Shown one piece after another: positions 1 to 6,075 of a stretch of 22,666 bases of DNA. Position 1 is the first letter of the stretch. Each line of letters opens with the position of its first letter. Location of the stretch: positions 1 through 22,666 of the IMG/VR virus record IMGVR_UViG_3300031162_000250; one strand, 5' to 3'. The notes beneath the pieces are model-generated. The model had not been told where the DNA came from. It ran no database searches and saw only the letters and a list, made by a program, of their open reading frames with translations. Origin of the DNA: a virus. The translations under genes and the position numbers were made by a program.

Positions 1-458
1 AACTTCATTGCGCTATCAATAACTTCTTTGATTTCATCAAACGAAGAAGTCTTGAGAAGACCAACGGACTTCATAATAGCTTCTTTTAGTTTTTGTTTCT
101 TGCAAAAATCAAGAGCGGTGGCTTTTACATACTCTGAATCCTCGACCACATTTGTAACTGCGATGCGAGCAAAGTAATCCCTTACCTGCTTCTTGACCAC
201 TTCAGTTTCATCATCAAGTTCTGTCTTGATTACTGAAGTCATAATGTCTACCGAAGGATGCTTCTCGTATGTGCTGCGATAACCAGCAAGCCGAGAATAA
301 AACAACCTTAGATACTTTAGTTCTAGAAAATAAATATCAAAAATATCCGACATCTGGTCATAGAATGACCTGTCGTAAAACATACACTGAACCAGCTTTT
401 CTTGAAAGTTCTTGCCGAACTTCGCAAAGTTCTCCAACTCAAACTCTTGCCCTTTCAT
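1..458 (-). CDS. Replicative DNA helicase, DnaB/gp41-like, N-terminal part (runs off window)
   Basis: The reading frame from the ATG at 458 stays open to the window edge and gives about 152 residues, beginning MKGQEFELENFAKFG. The pattern matches the helical N-terminal domain of DnaB-family replicative helicases as found in T4 gp41 relatives: an early 'KLVQCMFYDRSFYDQ' segment, then 'YFLELKYLRLFY' and, near the end, 'FCKKQKLKEAIMKSVGLL'. The family unwinds the replication fork as a hexamer and works with primase, SSB and polymerase, all fitting neighbours here. The RecA-type ATPase domain with the Walker motifs would lie beyond position 1, so helicase activity cannot be confirmed from this window. 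The start is supported by a purine-rich ribosome binding site (AAGGGGG) just upstream and by the gap after the exonuclease gene. A possible promoter sits in that gap. Family assignment is by pattern recognition only. Confidence 0.75.
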   Translation of the reverse strand, partial: MKGQEFELENFAKFGKNFQEKLVQCMFYDRSFYDQMSDIFDIYFLELKYLRLFYSRLAGYRSTYEKHPSVDIMTSVIKTELDDETEVVKKQVRDYFARIAVTNVVEDSEYVKATALDFCKKQKLKEAIMKSVGLLKTSSFDEIKEVIDSAMK

Positions 459-478
459 TTCACCCCCTTATTTGTTCT

Positions 479-507
479 ATTCTACTATAGTTTTATTTTG
501 ATTGCAA
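479..507 (-). promoter_or_regulatory. Candidate sigma70-like promoter for the helicase gene
   Basis: Read on the minus strand, TTGCAA (502-507) is followed after 17 bases by TAGAAT (479-484). The -10 box has one mismatch to TATAAT and the -35 box two mismatches to TTGACA. Transcription would begin near 472, leaving a leader of about 14 bases that still contains the AAGGGGG ribosome binding site of the helicase. It overlaps the last codons of the exonuclease gene. It is weaker than the three promoters near 4-6 kb and could be chance in an AT-rich gap. Confidence 0.35.
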
Positions 508-1446
508 GGAGATGTTTCTCATCGTAGCCCAAAGTTGTCCAAAGTTATAATTTCCAAATCCGTCTTCCAACATCATTGCGTTGACTTGTGTAAGATTAAA
601 ATCTGTGCAACATTCTTTGAGTGACCAATCAATCTTTGCTTTTGTTCTGGTCGAAATCGAAGGGGTGTATAGTTGCATTAGTTTGTAGTTGTCTGTTACA
701 AGTTGCTTGTTCTCTACGATGCTTTCGTAAATTTTTACTTTCTTCTCGGCTGTTTCACAAAGCTGAACCAACTCGTTGATAAAAATGTCACGGTCTTCAG
801 CCATCTCTGGGAAACGTGACGCAACGGTCTTTAGCCCTGCTCTTGGAACACCAACAAGATTGTCTGACTTGTCACCTGTGATAGCACGGGCAAGTGCAAA
901 GTTACGAGGGTGAATTTTGAACTCCTCAAGAATAGTTTTCTTTGTAACAAACTTATCTTGGATTGGACGATAAACAATAGTTTTGTCGTCGCAGAGTTGA
1001 AAGAAATCCTTGTCTGAGGAAACAATAACCTTTTCTGTTTTTGGGAAGCGAGAAACAATGTAGCCAACCAAATCGTCAGCTTCCACGTTCTCCGAAATAA
1101 GTTGGGCAATAGGAAGTTCGTTTAGGTATTCAAACAACCTTCCCATTTGCCAAACTCTATTGTCATTTTGTTGCCTATCTGTCATAAAGGTATTAGGACG
1201 GTTAAAGCGGATCGGCTTACGACCTTCTTTATAATTTTTATTTTGGGTTCTTCGCTTGAGCGAACCACCTTCGCCGTCCCACACCACTACAACAAAGTCT
1301 GGCTTGATAATACGGCACTGCTTTTGCAGAGACTTTAGAAAGCCTTTACAACCGCCAATGGGTTCTCCATTATTTGATAGAGACGGGTCTACAACATAGT
1401 TGCGTAAAAAAGAATTATTTCCGTCTACAATCATCATTCTATTCAT
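493..1446 (-). CDS. 5'-3' exonuclease / flap endonuclease (T4 RNase H / FEN type)
   Basis: This 317-residue protein carries the acidic metal-binding motifs of the PIN/FEN 5'-nuclease family in order: D8 in MIVDGNN, D57 in VVVVWDGEGG followed by arginines 65-66, VEADD at 121-125, SSDKDF at 143-148, and TGDKSDN at 190-196. The GVPRAGLKT segment at 199-207 corresponds to the DNA-binding helix-hairpin region. Such enzymes remove RNA primers and flaps during lagging-strand synthesis, as T4 Rnh does, and would complement the polymerase here, which has no nuclease domain. The length is close to that of T4 RNase H. The start at 1446 overlaps the stop of the preceding small gene, with AGGGG about 9 bases upstream; a second ATG at 1437 is possible. 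No key residue appears to be missing. Confidence 0.88.
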   Translation of the reverse strand: MNRMMIVDGNNSFLRNYVVDPSLSNNGEPIGGCKGFLKSLQKQCRIIKPDFVVVVWDGEGGSLKRRTQNKNYKEGRKPIRFNRPNTFMTDRQQNDNRVWQMGRLFEYLNELPIAQLISENVEADDLVGYIVSRFPKTEKVIVSSDKDFFQLCDDKTIVYRPIQDKFVTKKTILEEFKIHPRNFALARAITGDKSDNLVGVPRAGLKTVASRFPEMAEDRDIFINELVQLCETAEKKVKIYESIVENKQLVTDNYKLMQLYTPSISTRTKAKIDWSLKECCTDFNLTQVNAMMLEDGFGNYNFGQLWATMRNISLQSK

Positions 1447-1660
1447 TTGGATTTACCCCTACATAATCACCGAGTGTTTTTAGAAACCACTGCTCAAAAT
1501 AATCTTCATCCCACTGTGGGAGTCCGTGCATATACATAAACCATTCTTTGAACCGTTCGTTTACGTCTACTTTTACATCTACCGAACCATCTTCATTTTT
1601 ATTAATCGTCTGCACCCCTATGCCAAAACGACTCATCAAGTCCGATTGCGGCTGTCTCAT
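1439..1660 (-). CDS. Small acidic protein of unknown function, 73 residues
   Basis: I do not recognise this protein. The start at 1660 (MRQPQSDLMSRFG) is chosen because GGGAGAAG lies six bases upstream; the frame is open further back to 1705 but the upstream codons have no ribosome binding site and lie deep inside the deaminase gene. Even so it overlaps the 3' end of the deaminase gene by 59 bases in another frame. Its stop overlaps the start of the exonuclease gene. The C-terminal half is rich in aromatic and acidic residues (FKEWFMYMHGLPQWDEDYF), and there is no signal peptide or membrane segment. Its position suggests co-translation with the nucleotide and replication genes, but no function can be inferred. 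Confidence 0.7.
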   Translation of the reverse strand: MRQPQSDLMSRFGIGVQTINKNEDGSVDVKVDVNERFKEWFMYMHGLPQWDEDYFEQWFLKTLGDYVGVNPNE

Positions 1661-2048
1661 ATGAATCTTCTCCCGTTGTGTAATATACTTTTCGCACACC
1701 AACAAACTCCATTACTTCGTGGCACATACAACAGGGCTTGGACATTCTAAATTTGTTCTCGTTATTTATTCTCGCAACATACATTGATGCCCCTTGTGTT
1801 GTTTTTGCTGAAATGCCGAGTATTGCGGAGATTTCAGCGTGCTGTGTGGCGTGACCATATTTATATTGGTCTCTAAATCTTTGCCCGAAGGCACAGTAAG
1901 AACCCTTGTTGAATCCTACGGACACAACTCTGCCACCTTTTACCAGCACAGCGCCATGACGAAGTTTGCCATAAGTGCTTTCCTTCGCCATGCGCCTTGC
2001 TAGTTCAAAGTAGCGTTTTGTCTTTCTACTTGAATTACTAATCTTCAT
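1602..2048 (-). CDS. Zinc-dependent cytidine/deoxycytidylate deaminase-like protein
   Basis: A 148-residue protein with the two signatures of the cytidine deaminase superfamily: H70-A-E72 (zinc ligand and catalytic glutamate, in ATQHAEISA) and P105-C106-x-x-C109 (zinc ligands, in SKPCCMCHE). The N-terminal part (RRMAKEST, then HGAVLVKGGRVVSVGFNK) is the usual first strand and helix region. Phage members commonly act as dCMP deaminases that feed dTTP synthesis, but the residues seen do not separate dCMP, cytidine or tRNA substrates. The frame is open to a TTG at 2096; the ATG at 2048 is preferred because it removes most of the overlap with uvsX and still precedes the conserved region. Its ribosome binding site is weak (GACGAAG) and overlaps the uvsX stop, so translational coupling is likely. 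Confidence 0.75.
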   Translation of the reverse strand: MKISNSSRKTKRYFELARRMAKESTYGKLRHGAVLVKGGRVVSVGFNKGSYCAFGQRFRDQYKYGHATQHAEISAILGISAKTTQGASMYVARINNENKFRMSKPCCMCHEVMEFVGVRKVYYTTGEDSYETAAIGLDESFWHRGADD

Positions 2049-3159
2049 CTTCGTCGCTATCATAAAACTGAGAAGCATCGCCAGTTTGTTCATCAAACTT
2101 TTGAATCAACTCACGTTCCATAATCTTAAGAACTTGGTCATGGAACTTTTGGTCTTCAAGCATGTCCATCCACTTTGTTCCTTGGAACTTCTTCTGACTA
2201 CCATCGTCAAAAATAAGCGTCCACCAAGGACCACCCGACTTTAGTTGTTCTGAGCTTTTGACTGCATCAAACCAACTTTCTTTGTCAAGAATGCGTGGGT
2301 TGGAATCGCCCCAAACAATCTGGAACTTGCAGGTTCTTCCCTCTGTTCCAAATCGAGACTTCTCTAGTTTAATTTTTACCTCTGAACCAATGCGGAATCC
2401 CGCTTCGTTCTCGATAAAAGCATTTTTGGCTTTGCGCTTTGTAAGCCAAATACGAAGTGAATAAGCATAAGCCAAAGCTTTGCCACCCGGTGTAAAGTAT
2501 GGTGTGGTCATAGCCTCTGCTACATTCATAGTAATGTTGGTCTTCAACTGGTTGAGAACCAACAAGACAGAACCACTGTTCGCAATGGGAACAGTCAACT
2601 TTGACAGACCCTTTGAGAGAATGCGAGGCTTTACAGCCATAGAACTCAAAGGATTGAAGTCTCCTTCTACGTCAGAGTTAGACGGAGTGAAAGCCAAAGA
2701 ATCCCAGACAAACAACATTTTATTTTCGTTGTTGGCTAGAAGGTCTTCAACTGTCTCCAACACAAACTCAACTGAGTTGGCTTGAACATAAAGAAGTGTG
2801 TCCAAGTTACACCCAGCGTTCTTTAGAAACGAAGGATCAATAGCAGACTCTGAATCAAAATAAATAACATCAAAGCCCATCTTTTGAGCATTTGCTGCTA
2901 TCTGTGCTGCCATATAAGATTTGCCAGTTGACTGTAGTCCTGCAATCTCTACGATTTTTCCTGCTGGAATACCAGCAAGTTGACCTCGACAGATGATTGA
3001 ATCTAGAACTCGCGAACCTGTGGGAATCCACTCTGAAACAATTGTGGGATTGTCGTCGTTTAAATCATAAGCGACATTCATTCCCGCTCTTTTATTGATA
3101 AGTTTTTGCATATCTTTCAGCGATAACTTACCGGCTTGTTGCTGTTGTTTTCGTGGCAT
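2038..3159 (-). CDS. uvsX: UvsX/RecA-like recombinase
   Basis: A 373-residue strand-exchange ATPase of the RecA/UvsX family. The Walker A loop is GLQSTGKS at 74-81 and the Walker B strand is LFVWDS at 149-154; the glutamate/acid region FDSESAIDPSF follows at about 101-111. 'LVLNQLKTNITMN' and 'TPGGKALAYAYSLRIWL' match the L2/DNA-binding region of the family. The protein ends in an acidic tail (DSDEDED), as UvsX and many RecA proteins do. It would form filaments on single-stranded DNA for recombination-dependent replication, working with the SSB encoded just upstream. The start is fixed by GGAGG six bases before the ATG at 3159. The 3' end overlaps the start of the deaminase gene. A terminator hairpin separates it from the SSB gene. 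Confidence 0.9.
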   Translation of the reverse strand: MPRKQQQQAGKLSLKDMQKLINKRAGMNVAYDLNDDNPTIVSEWIPTGSRVLDSIICRGQLAGIPAGKIVEIAGLQSTGKSYMAAQIAANAQKMGFDVIYFDSESAIDPSFLKNAGCNLDTLLYVQANSVEFVLETVEDLLANNENKMLFVWDSLAFTPSNSDVEGDFNPLSSMAVKPRILSKGLSKLTVPIANSGSVLLVLNQLKTNITMNVAEAMTTPYFTPGGKALAYAYSLRIWLTKRKAKNAFIENEAGFRIGSEVKIKLEKSRFGTEGRTCKFQIVWGDSNPRILDKESWFDAVKSSEQLKSGGPWWTLIFDDGSQKKFQGTKWMDMLEDQKFHDQVLKIMERELIQKFDEQTGDASQFYDSDEDED

Positions 3160-3177
3160 TTTCCCTCCTATAAAAGA

Positions 3178-3197
3178 GGAGGGGCTTTCGCCCCTCC
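3178..3197 (-). terminator. Rho-independent terminator between the SSB gene and uvsX
   Basis: On the minus strand GGAGGGGC pairs perfectly with GCCCCTCC (8 bp, almost all G-C) around a GAAA loop, a stable GNRA tetraloop, followed by a U-rich run (TCTTTTATA). It starts 15 bases after the SSB stop codon and ends just before the uvsX ribosome binding site. A terminator immediately after gene 32 is also known in T4, where it helps give a short, abundant SSB transcript. Partial read-through into uvsX is expected, since I see no promoter between them. Confidence 0.85.
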
Positions 3198-3212
3198 CCC
3201 ACTCAGCAATGT

Positions 3213-3965
3213 TTAGCCGACATTGGCGAACGCTGCGTCAACCATCGAGGTCTTAGAAGCAGGCTTCTCAGAACCTCCATAGCGGACAGTATCGTTGCCG
3301 CCGTCAGGCATCAGGTAGTTGTCCAAAATCTTCTGAACCTCGTCGGGAGACTTGCGCTCAAAGATTTTGTAAATATCAATCTCGTGACTCATCCACTCAG
3401 TGGCTTGAGCATCGTCGTCACACAAAGCGCTCGGACGAGGACGAGGTTGAAGGTTGTCAAAGACAACTCGGTCACCCTTGCCGAAGTTCTTGCCAATGTA
3501 AGTGACCTTCAAATCGAAACCCTTCTTGGGGTCAGTCACATCGCCATAGTCTTCATCAAGGATGGTCTCAATGATAGACCTGTAAGCAGTCTTTGGGAAA
3601 GACCACAGAACAGGACCACGCTCCTCCTGACCGCGAATAATCGCTGGAGCGTAGTAACGCTGAGTCACAAACAACTTCTTTGCTTGATCCTGACTGTCAG
3701 GCGTTCCCTCACGGTAAAGTGAAGTCGCGAACTCACAGATAGGACAACTGTCATTGAAGTTGCGCTTTGGACACAACACACCGCCCTTTTCCACATTATA
3801 GTGAAAATGAAGTTCCTTTACGGGATCTCCATCCCCTGCGGGAAGGATACGAATCTGGTGTGTCCCAATCTCTGGCTTCCAGAACGTATCGTTGTTCTTT
3901 CCTCCAGAGCGCTTGCCATCAAGGGCGTCAAGTTTTGCTTTATACTTACTAAAATCAATTGCCAT
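3213..3965 (-). CDS. Single-stranded DNA-binding protein, T4 gp32-like
   Basis: A 250-residue protein beginning MAIDFSKYKAKLDAL, with a basic N-terminal segment like the cooperativity region of gp32. The OB-fold core includes a zinc-binding cluster: H53 or H55, then C65, C74 and C77 (LHFHYNVEKGGVLC, then SCPIC), close to the His-Cys-Cys-Cys arrangement of T4 gp32. The motif VTQRYYAPAIIRG follows at about 99-111. The C-terminus is less acidic than that of T4 gp32. The family coats single-stranded DNA in replication and recombination and contacts polymerase, helicase and UvsX. The start is fixed by AAGGAGAAG. A near-consensus promoter ends about 30 bases upstream, and a strong terminator follows the stop, so this gene probably has its own abundant short transcript. 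Confidence 0.85.
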   Translation of the reverse strand: MAIDFSKYKAKLDALDGKRSGGKNNDTFWKPEIGTHQIRILPAGDGDPVKELHFHYNVEKGGVLCPKRNFNDSCPICEFATSLYREGTPDSQDQAKKLFVTQRYYAPAIIRGQEERGPVLWSFPKTAYRSIIETILDEDYGDVTDPKKGFDLKVTYIGKNFGKGDRVVFDNLQPRPRPSALCDDDAQATEWMSHEIDIYKIFERKSPDEVQKILDNYLMPDGGNDTVRYGGSEKPASKTSMVDAAFANVG

Positions 3966-3995
3966 TTTACTTCTCCTTTACTGTTGATTTGCTTT

Positions 3996-4024
3996 ATAAT
4001 ACTATTGATTTTGTTCTTTGTCAA
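3996..4024 (-). promoter_or_regulatory. Sigma70-type promoter for the SSB gene
   Basis: Minus strand: TTGACA (4019-4024), a 17-base spacer, then TATTAT (3996-4001), one mismatch to TATAAT. The start point would be near 3989, giving a leader of about 24 bases carrying the AAGGAG site of the SSB gene. The -35 box lies in the last codons of the upstream 285-residue gene and the -10 box directly follows its stop codon. With the terminator at 3178-3197 it would delimit a single-gene transcript. Confidence 0.75.
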
Positions 4025-4859
4025 TAGTTTCTTCTAACATTTTATTTTGCACGGCTGTGGTTGAGCTTTTCACATAAACGATTTCTTGCTCAAAGGGAAC
4101 ACCGCACACTTTGATGGAAGTTGACACTTCCTGTTCCCTGTAATGCTTAAAGTTTGACATAATCTCGTCGTGGAGATTTGTGTCCTCATTTAGTCTTTTT
4201 TCTGGTATTCCTAAAAGCACCTCCTTTTCGCGTGTGAATAATAGATTACCAAGGTTTGTGGTTGTTGTCAAGGAAAAATCACAATAAGAAAGTGTAGAAA
4301 TAACCGCGTTTTTAATTTTTTCTTCTCTGATTTCAAACACAGGGTCGAGAGAAGAAAGCCAAAGGTGTGTCTGCCAGTGTTGAGCGCAGCAGTGAATGAC
4401 TGCTTCGTTCATTTTACCAAGCGTCACAGTGCCAGAAATCTTTTTTACTTCGGCTAAATCAAAAACCGTAAACTCCTTGAAAGTATGTGAACGAGTCTTC
4501 TCTTGCAAAACACCGTGAACCAAGTTGTGTAACATTATACCAGTTTTGCTGAGAGTGTCAAGGTCTGGCTGCAAATAAACAATGTCTACGTTTTTATTTT
4601 TGATGTGCTTTAGAACTTGCAGTGAAACAAGTGAAACGTGTTCTCCACCTGACACAACATAAGTTATGTCATCAGCTACTGTGGACAAATATTTCTTTAG
4701 ACCCCTCAAAGTCTCTTCGTATCTCTCCAACTCTGTGTAGATCGGGACTTTGAACTCAGCCGAGGTGTGGTTGAGGGTGTAAAAAGAAAAATCTGGGTAT
4801 TTTTCCAGATAATTTGTAAAATAAACTGCTGTTTCTCCTACTGCGACAATACTTCTCAT
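4002..4859 (-). CDS. Unknown protein, 285 residues; possible degenerate tubulin/FtsZ-like fold
   Basis: I do not recognise this protein with confidence. The ATG at 4859 overlaps the polymerase stop (ATGA) and has AAGGAG five bases upstream, so it is preferred to the in-frame ATG at 4883. The N-terminus (IVAVGETAVYFTNYLEK, then FSFYTLN) reads as a first strand, glycine turn, helix and second strand. Residues 64-97 (DITYVVSGGEHVSLVSLQVL, then VDIVYL) form another strand, glycine-rich turn and helix, where FtsZ and tubulin carry GGGTGSG. A strand near 130-133 and a long helix around 150-160 follow. The order recalls the GTPase half of FtsZ, but the nucleotide-binding glycine motif is not intact, so GTP binding is doubtful. 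Placement between polymerase and SSB suggests a replication-linked role. A perfect-consensus promoter lies inside the gene. Confidence 0.6.
   Translation of the reverse strand: MRSIVAVGETAVYFTNYLEKYPDFSFYTLNHTSAEFKVPIYTELERYEETLRGLKKYLSTVADDITYVVSGGEHVSLVSLQVLKHIKNKNVDIVYLQPDLDTLSKTGIMLHNLVHGVLQEKTRSHTFKEFTVFDLAEVKKISGTVTLGKMNEAVIHCCAQHWQTHLWLSSLDPVFEIREEKIKNAVISTLSYCDFSLTTTTNLGNLLFTREKEVLLGIPEKRLNEDTNLHDEIMSNFKHYREQEVSTSIKVCGVPFEQEIVYVKSSTTAVQNKMLEETIDKEQNQ
4534..4561 (-). promoter_or_regulatory. Consensus sigma70 promoter inside the 285-residue gene
   Basis: Minus strand: TTGACA (4556-4561), a 16-base spacer ending in TGG, then TATAAT (4534-4539). Both hexamers match the bacterial consensus exactly and the TGn before the -10 box makes it an extended -10 promoter. 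It points towards the SSB gene, with a start point near 4527. The sequence also encodes protein (DTLSKTGIM), so part of the match is constrained by coding. It could give a second, longer transcript for the SSB gene or a shortened form of the host gene, for example from the in-frame ATG at 4412, which has only a weak ribosome binding site. Confidence 0.7.
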
Positions 4860-6040
4860 AAAATCTCCTTCATCGCTCCCCAATTTGTTCCGAGACTCAT
4901 GTGAAGACCAAATTTGTATCCGTCAAAATTAGAAATAACGGACATAATGTCTTCAATTTTGGATCTCTCCGTTTTATCGAAGTCTAGAACAACGCTATCG
5001 TGAACCACAAATGAAATACGGGACTTCATACCCCACTCTTTCATTTTGTTTGACAGTCTGGCGATGTTGAACAGGAAAATATCGTTGAATGTGCTTTGCA
5101 CAAGATAGTTTAGTGCTTTTTCCTCCCCCACTTCTATCTTTCTACCCAACGGGTTAGTAATCTTGCCGTTAGAGTAATACCGCTCAAGAATTTCCTGTCT
5201 ACTAAATAGTTTCTCCAAAGATTCGTTCGACTTTCTTGGATCGTACAACCAAGAAAAGAATCTTTTTTTGCTTTCGTCTCTCGTTAGTTTACCACCGAAT
5301 GCTTTTTTGTTAATCCACTCGTGAAGGTCGCCTTCGGGAATGGGTTGGTCGGTTAGATAAAAGAGAGTTGCAACTTCAGCCGACACAACATCGAACTCAA
5401 GAAAAACTGATTTATAAGGCTCTATAACGCCGCGTATTTTTTTAGGCAGTGTCAGTATAGGAAAACTATTTTGGCGCGTTGTCAGGCGACCAGTGCGCGT
5501 TCCGAACTGGTTGTATTTGATGTATGGGTTGTCCCGTAATCTGTTGAAAAGATCGCGTCCAGAAGTTGTTGCTATTTGAAGACGAATGTTGGAAGCGTTG
5601 AGCTTTAGGGGCTGAAGGCTTATTTCTTTTAGAACTTGCTCTGTCCTAATAGTCGTGTCATAGTTCTCGGGTTTTGGATAGTTCCGTAGAACGTGTTCTG
5701 TGATGCGGTTCTTTAGTTCTGCGTGTTGCTTGAGAAACCTGTGGGGGACTAACTCATAAAAACAAAAATCATCGATGGTTAGACCAACGTGGTAGAAAGA
5801 TTTGAGCATTGCTTTCAGCCGGTTGGTTGACGCATCCCAATCTTCTTTTAGTTCCTCTGGACAAACTTGTTCAATGGTTTTGCCGCCAGCCCAGAGTTCT
5901 GCGAACTTGACTTTCTCTGGCAAATATGTATGATAGTTCCAAGTCCCAGAGCCTTCCTCTGGAATCTGGTCAAAATGAAGTGCGCCTTGGAAATAAGACG
6001 CGACACAGGTTTCTTTGTCGTCTAGCGTTTGAAAAATCAT
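4856..6040 (-). CDS. Family A DNA polymerase, short form without a nuclease domain
   Basis: A 394-residue protein with the family A polymerase motifs in order: TRTGRLTT at 181-188; motif A in FLEFDVVSAE with catalytic D217 and E222; the O-helix R254, K258, F262, Y266 (RDESKKRFFSWLY), matching the R-K-F-Y spacing of E. coli Pol I; NYLVQSTFND at 311-320; and motif C, VVHDS, with catalytic D348. The usual glutamate after that aspartate (HDE) is serine 349, and the glycine after the O-helix tyrosine is aspartate. T7 polymerase is about 700 residues; here no proofreading exonuclease motifs precede the polymerase part, only a short unassigned N-terminal region. It overlaps the next gene by four bases. 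The ATG at 6040 has no ribosome binding site; see the promoter at 6047-6075. It lies in the same frame as the upstream gene, 12 bases after that gene's TAG. Confidence 0.85.
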   Translation of the reverse strand: MIFQTLDDKETCVASYFQGALHFDQIPEEGSGTWNYHTYLPEKVKFAELWAGGKTIEQVCPEELKEDWDASTNRLKAMLKSFYHVGLTIDDFCFYELVPHRFLKQHAELKNRITEHVLRNYPKPENYDTTIRTEQVLKEISLQPLKLNASNIRLQIATTSGRDLFNRLRDNPYIKYNQFGTRTGRLTTRQNSFPILTLPKKIRGVIEPYKSVFLEFDVVSAEVATLFYLTDQPIPEGDLHEWINKKAFGGKLTRDESKKRFFSWLYDPRKSNESLEKLFSRQEILERYYSNGKITNPLGRKIEVGEEKALNYLVQSTFNDIFLFNIARLSNKMKEWGMKSRISFVVHDSVVLDFDKTERSKIEDIMSVISNFDGYKFGLHMSLGTNWGAMKEIL

Positions 6041-6046
6041 ACTGCC

Positions 6047-6075
6047 AGTATACTAGAAAGGATCGATACTGTCAA
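6047..6075 (-). promoter_or_regulatory. Sigma70-type promoter positioned for a leaderless polymerase mRNA
   Basis: Minus strand: TTGACA (6070-6075), a 17-base spacer, then TATACT (6047-6052), one mismatch to TATAAT. Only six bases (GGCAGT) separate the -10 box from the polymerase ATG at 6040. With the usual spacing, position +1 falls on the A of that ATG. The polymerase has no ribosome binding site, which agrees with a leaderless transcript. The -35 box lies in the final codons of the upstream 462-residue gene and the spacer contains its TAG stop. Confidence 0.7.

Noticed and set aside
1857-1864. TATAAATA on the minus strand, identical to the T4 late promoter box
   Set aside because: It lies inside the deaminase gene (codons for QYKYG) and no late gene start follows nearby; the same octamer is absent upstream of the structural genes.
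2049-2096. TTG start at 2096 for the deaminase
   Set aside because: It would lie well inside uvsX with no ribosome binding site, and the conserved deaminase region begins after the ATG at 2048.
3795-3800. Perfect TATAAT on the minus strand within the SSB gene
   Set aside because: The hexamer 17 bases upstream is CCGTAA, so there is no -35 box, and the bases encode HYNVE.
4244-4271. TTGACA followed after 17 bases by TAATCT within the 285-residue gene
   Set aside because: The -10 box has three mismatches and the site is coding; much weaker than the neighbouring promoters.
5202-5216. GGAGAAACTATTTAG in the polymerase gene, one mismatch from the sequence before the neck gene at 20914-20928
   Set aside because: It is fully coding (EKLFS) with no gene start nearby; probably coincidence in AT-rich sequence, so I did not count it as a late promoter.
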